NCBI GenBank assembly: GCA_002309335.1
Contig: DBXH01000007.1
Coordinates: 7,218-71,217, forward strand
Length of the DNA stretch: 64,000 nt
From: Bacteroidales bacterium UBA1217
GTDB taxonomy: Bacteria > Bacteroidota > Bacteroidia > Bacteroidales > P3
Reading direction: 5' to 3'
Made by a program: the position numbers and the translations under genes. The first letter of the stretch is position 1, and the number at the start of each line of letters is the position of its first letter. Under the pieces are notes generated by a model. It had not been told where the DNA came from. It worked only from the letters and a program-made list of their open reading frames with translations, and did no database searches. This document shows positions 63,692 through 64,000 of this stretch, piece by piece.

Positions 63692-64000
63692 GGTACTGAT
63701 GTTTTGATGTCTTATGAATATAAATAGTAGATAGGATAGGAAAATGACAAAAAATTTCAGAAAAAAAATTCTGGGAATCGCGACGCACACAGATTTGATG
63801 GGGGTAGGTAAGTTGTCGGGGGCGTGATTATTAGAAGGGATACGTCCCTTCCATCAACCAATTAAACAGAGGATGTGTGAGGTTTTAATGCTGAAACCAT
63901 GTATATATTACAAAGGGAGAGGTGGTATATTTTTATCATCTCAACAATAATTTATATCATTCTGCGTTTTTTTTAAAGGCTATGTCACAACAAATGGTTG
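63692..64000. other. Noncoding end of the window inside the mobile element
   Basis: No gene is seen in these 309 bases. A GAAGGGA/TCCCTTC hairpin (63834-63851) with a TACG loop is the only clear structure; the region may hold the origin or control sequences of the element. Confidence 0.4.

Overview
The window looks like chromosome from an anaerobic, gliding/secretion-competent member of the Bacteroidota, most likely the order Bacteroidales. The reasons are a complete type IX secretion core (PorP, GldK/PorK, GldL/PorL, GldM/PorM, GldN/PorN) with its response regulator PorX, cargo proteins with C-terminal type IX sorting domains, TonB-dependent receptors (one paired with a DUF4249 lipoprotein), MutS2, and promoters of the Bacteroidota form (TTTG, about 19 bp, TAnnTTTG) upstream of every tRNA. 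No species is named; no rRNA or other taxonomic marker is present.

Layout. 1-2.8 kb (minus): a TonB-like protein and a three-gene group encoding a divergent [FeFe]-hydrogenase-like iron-sulfur protein, an anti-sigma-type ATPase and a DRTGG protein. 2.9-6.5 kb (plus): LD-carboxypeptidase, a deacetylase-like protein, a KdsC-like phosphatase and an RlpA-like protein, all cell-envelope functions. 6.9-14 kb (plus): the type IX secretion operon porP-gldK-gldL-gldM-gldN and a second gldN copy. 14-25 kb (minus): RluD-like synthase, a type IX cargo protein, a PASTA protein, miaB, tRNA-Gln(TTG), an acyl-CoA synthetase and mfd. 25.2-26.8 kb (plus): porX. 26.9-39.9 kb (almost all minus): MORN protein, thioesterase, two-component system, YqeY, tRNA-Phe, LspA, DUF3109, a D-2-hydroxyacid dehydrogenase, DUF4249 plus TonB receptor, a K+ channel and an M16 peptidase. 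40-43 kb (plus): a large outer-membrane receptor and tRNA-Gln(CTG). 43-49 kb (minus): a lipoprotein, mutS2, nitrilase, a leucine-rich-repeat protein and ribF. 49-59.4 kb (mostly plus): a structured leader, a small accessory island with a BspA-like type IX adhesin, tRNA-Leu, a membrane/HTH pair, an exported 'asparagine synthetase B'-named protein with a beta-propeller partner, and DsbD. From 59.4 kb to the window end: tRNA-fMet followed by an integrated mobile element (large serine integrase, small accessory ORF, resolvase, divergent XRE repressor, Rep-like protein, NUMOD3-like protein) whose far end lies outside the window.

Besides genes, the window carries several families of short tandem repeats with odd periods: a 7-nt unit (GGAGAAC type) inside at least four coding regions, a different 7-nt unit in one intergenic gap, a 9-nt unit (GGTTTAAAG type) that fills gene leaders, and an approximately 11-nt unit (TTCTGGGTTGA type) in three intergenic gaps. 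The 7-nt coding repeat has no stop codon in any of the six frames, so it can sit inside genes as a repeated seven-residue peptide. I consider this, and the serine integrase whose last codons and stop lie inside the tRNA-fMet gene, the most unusual signals here.
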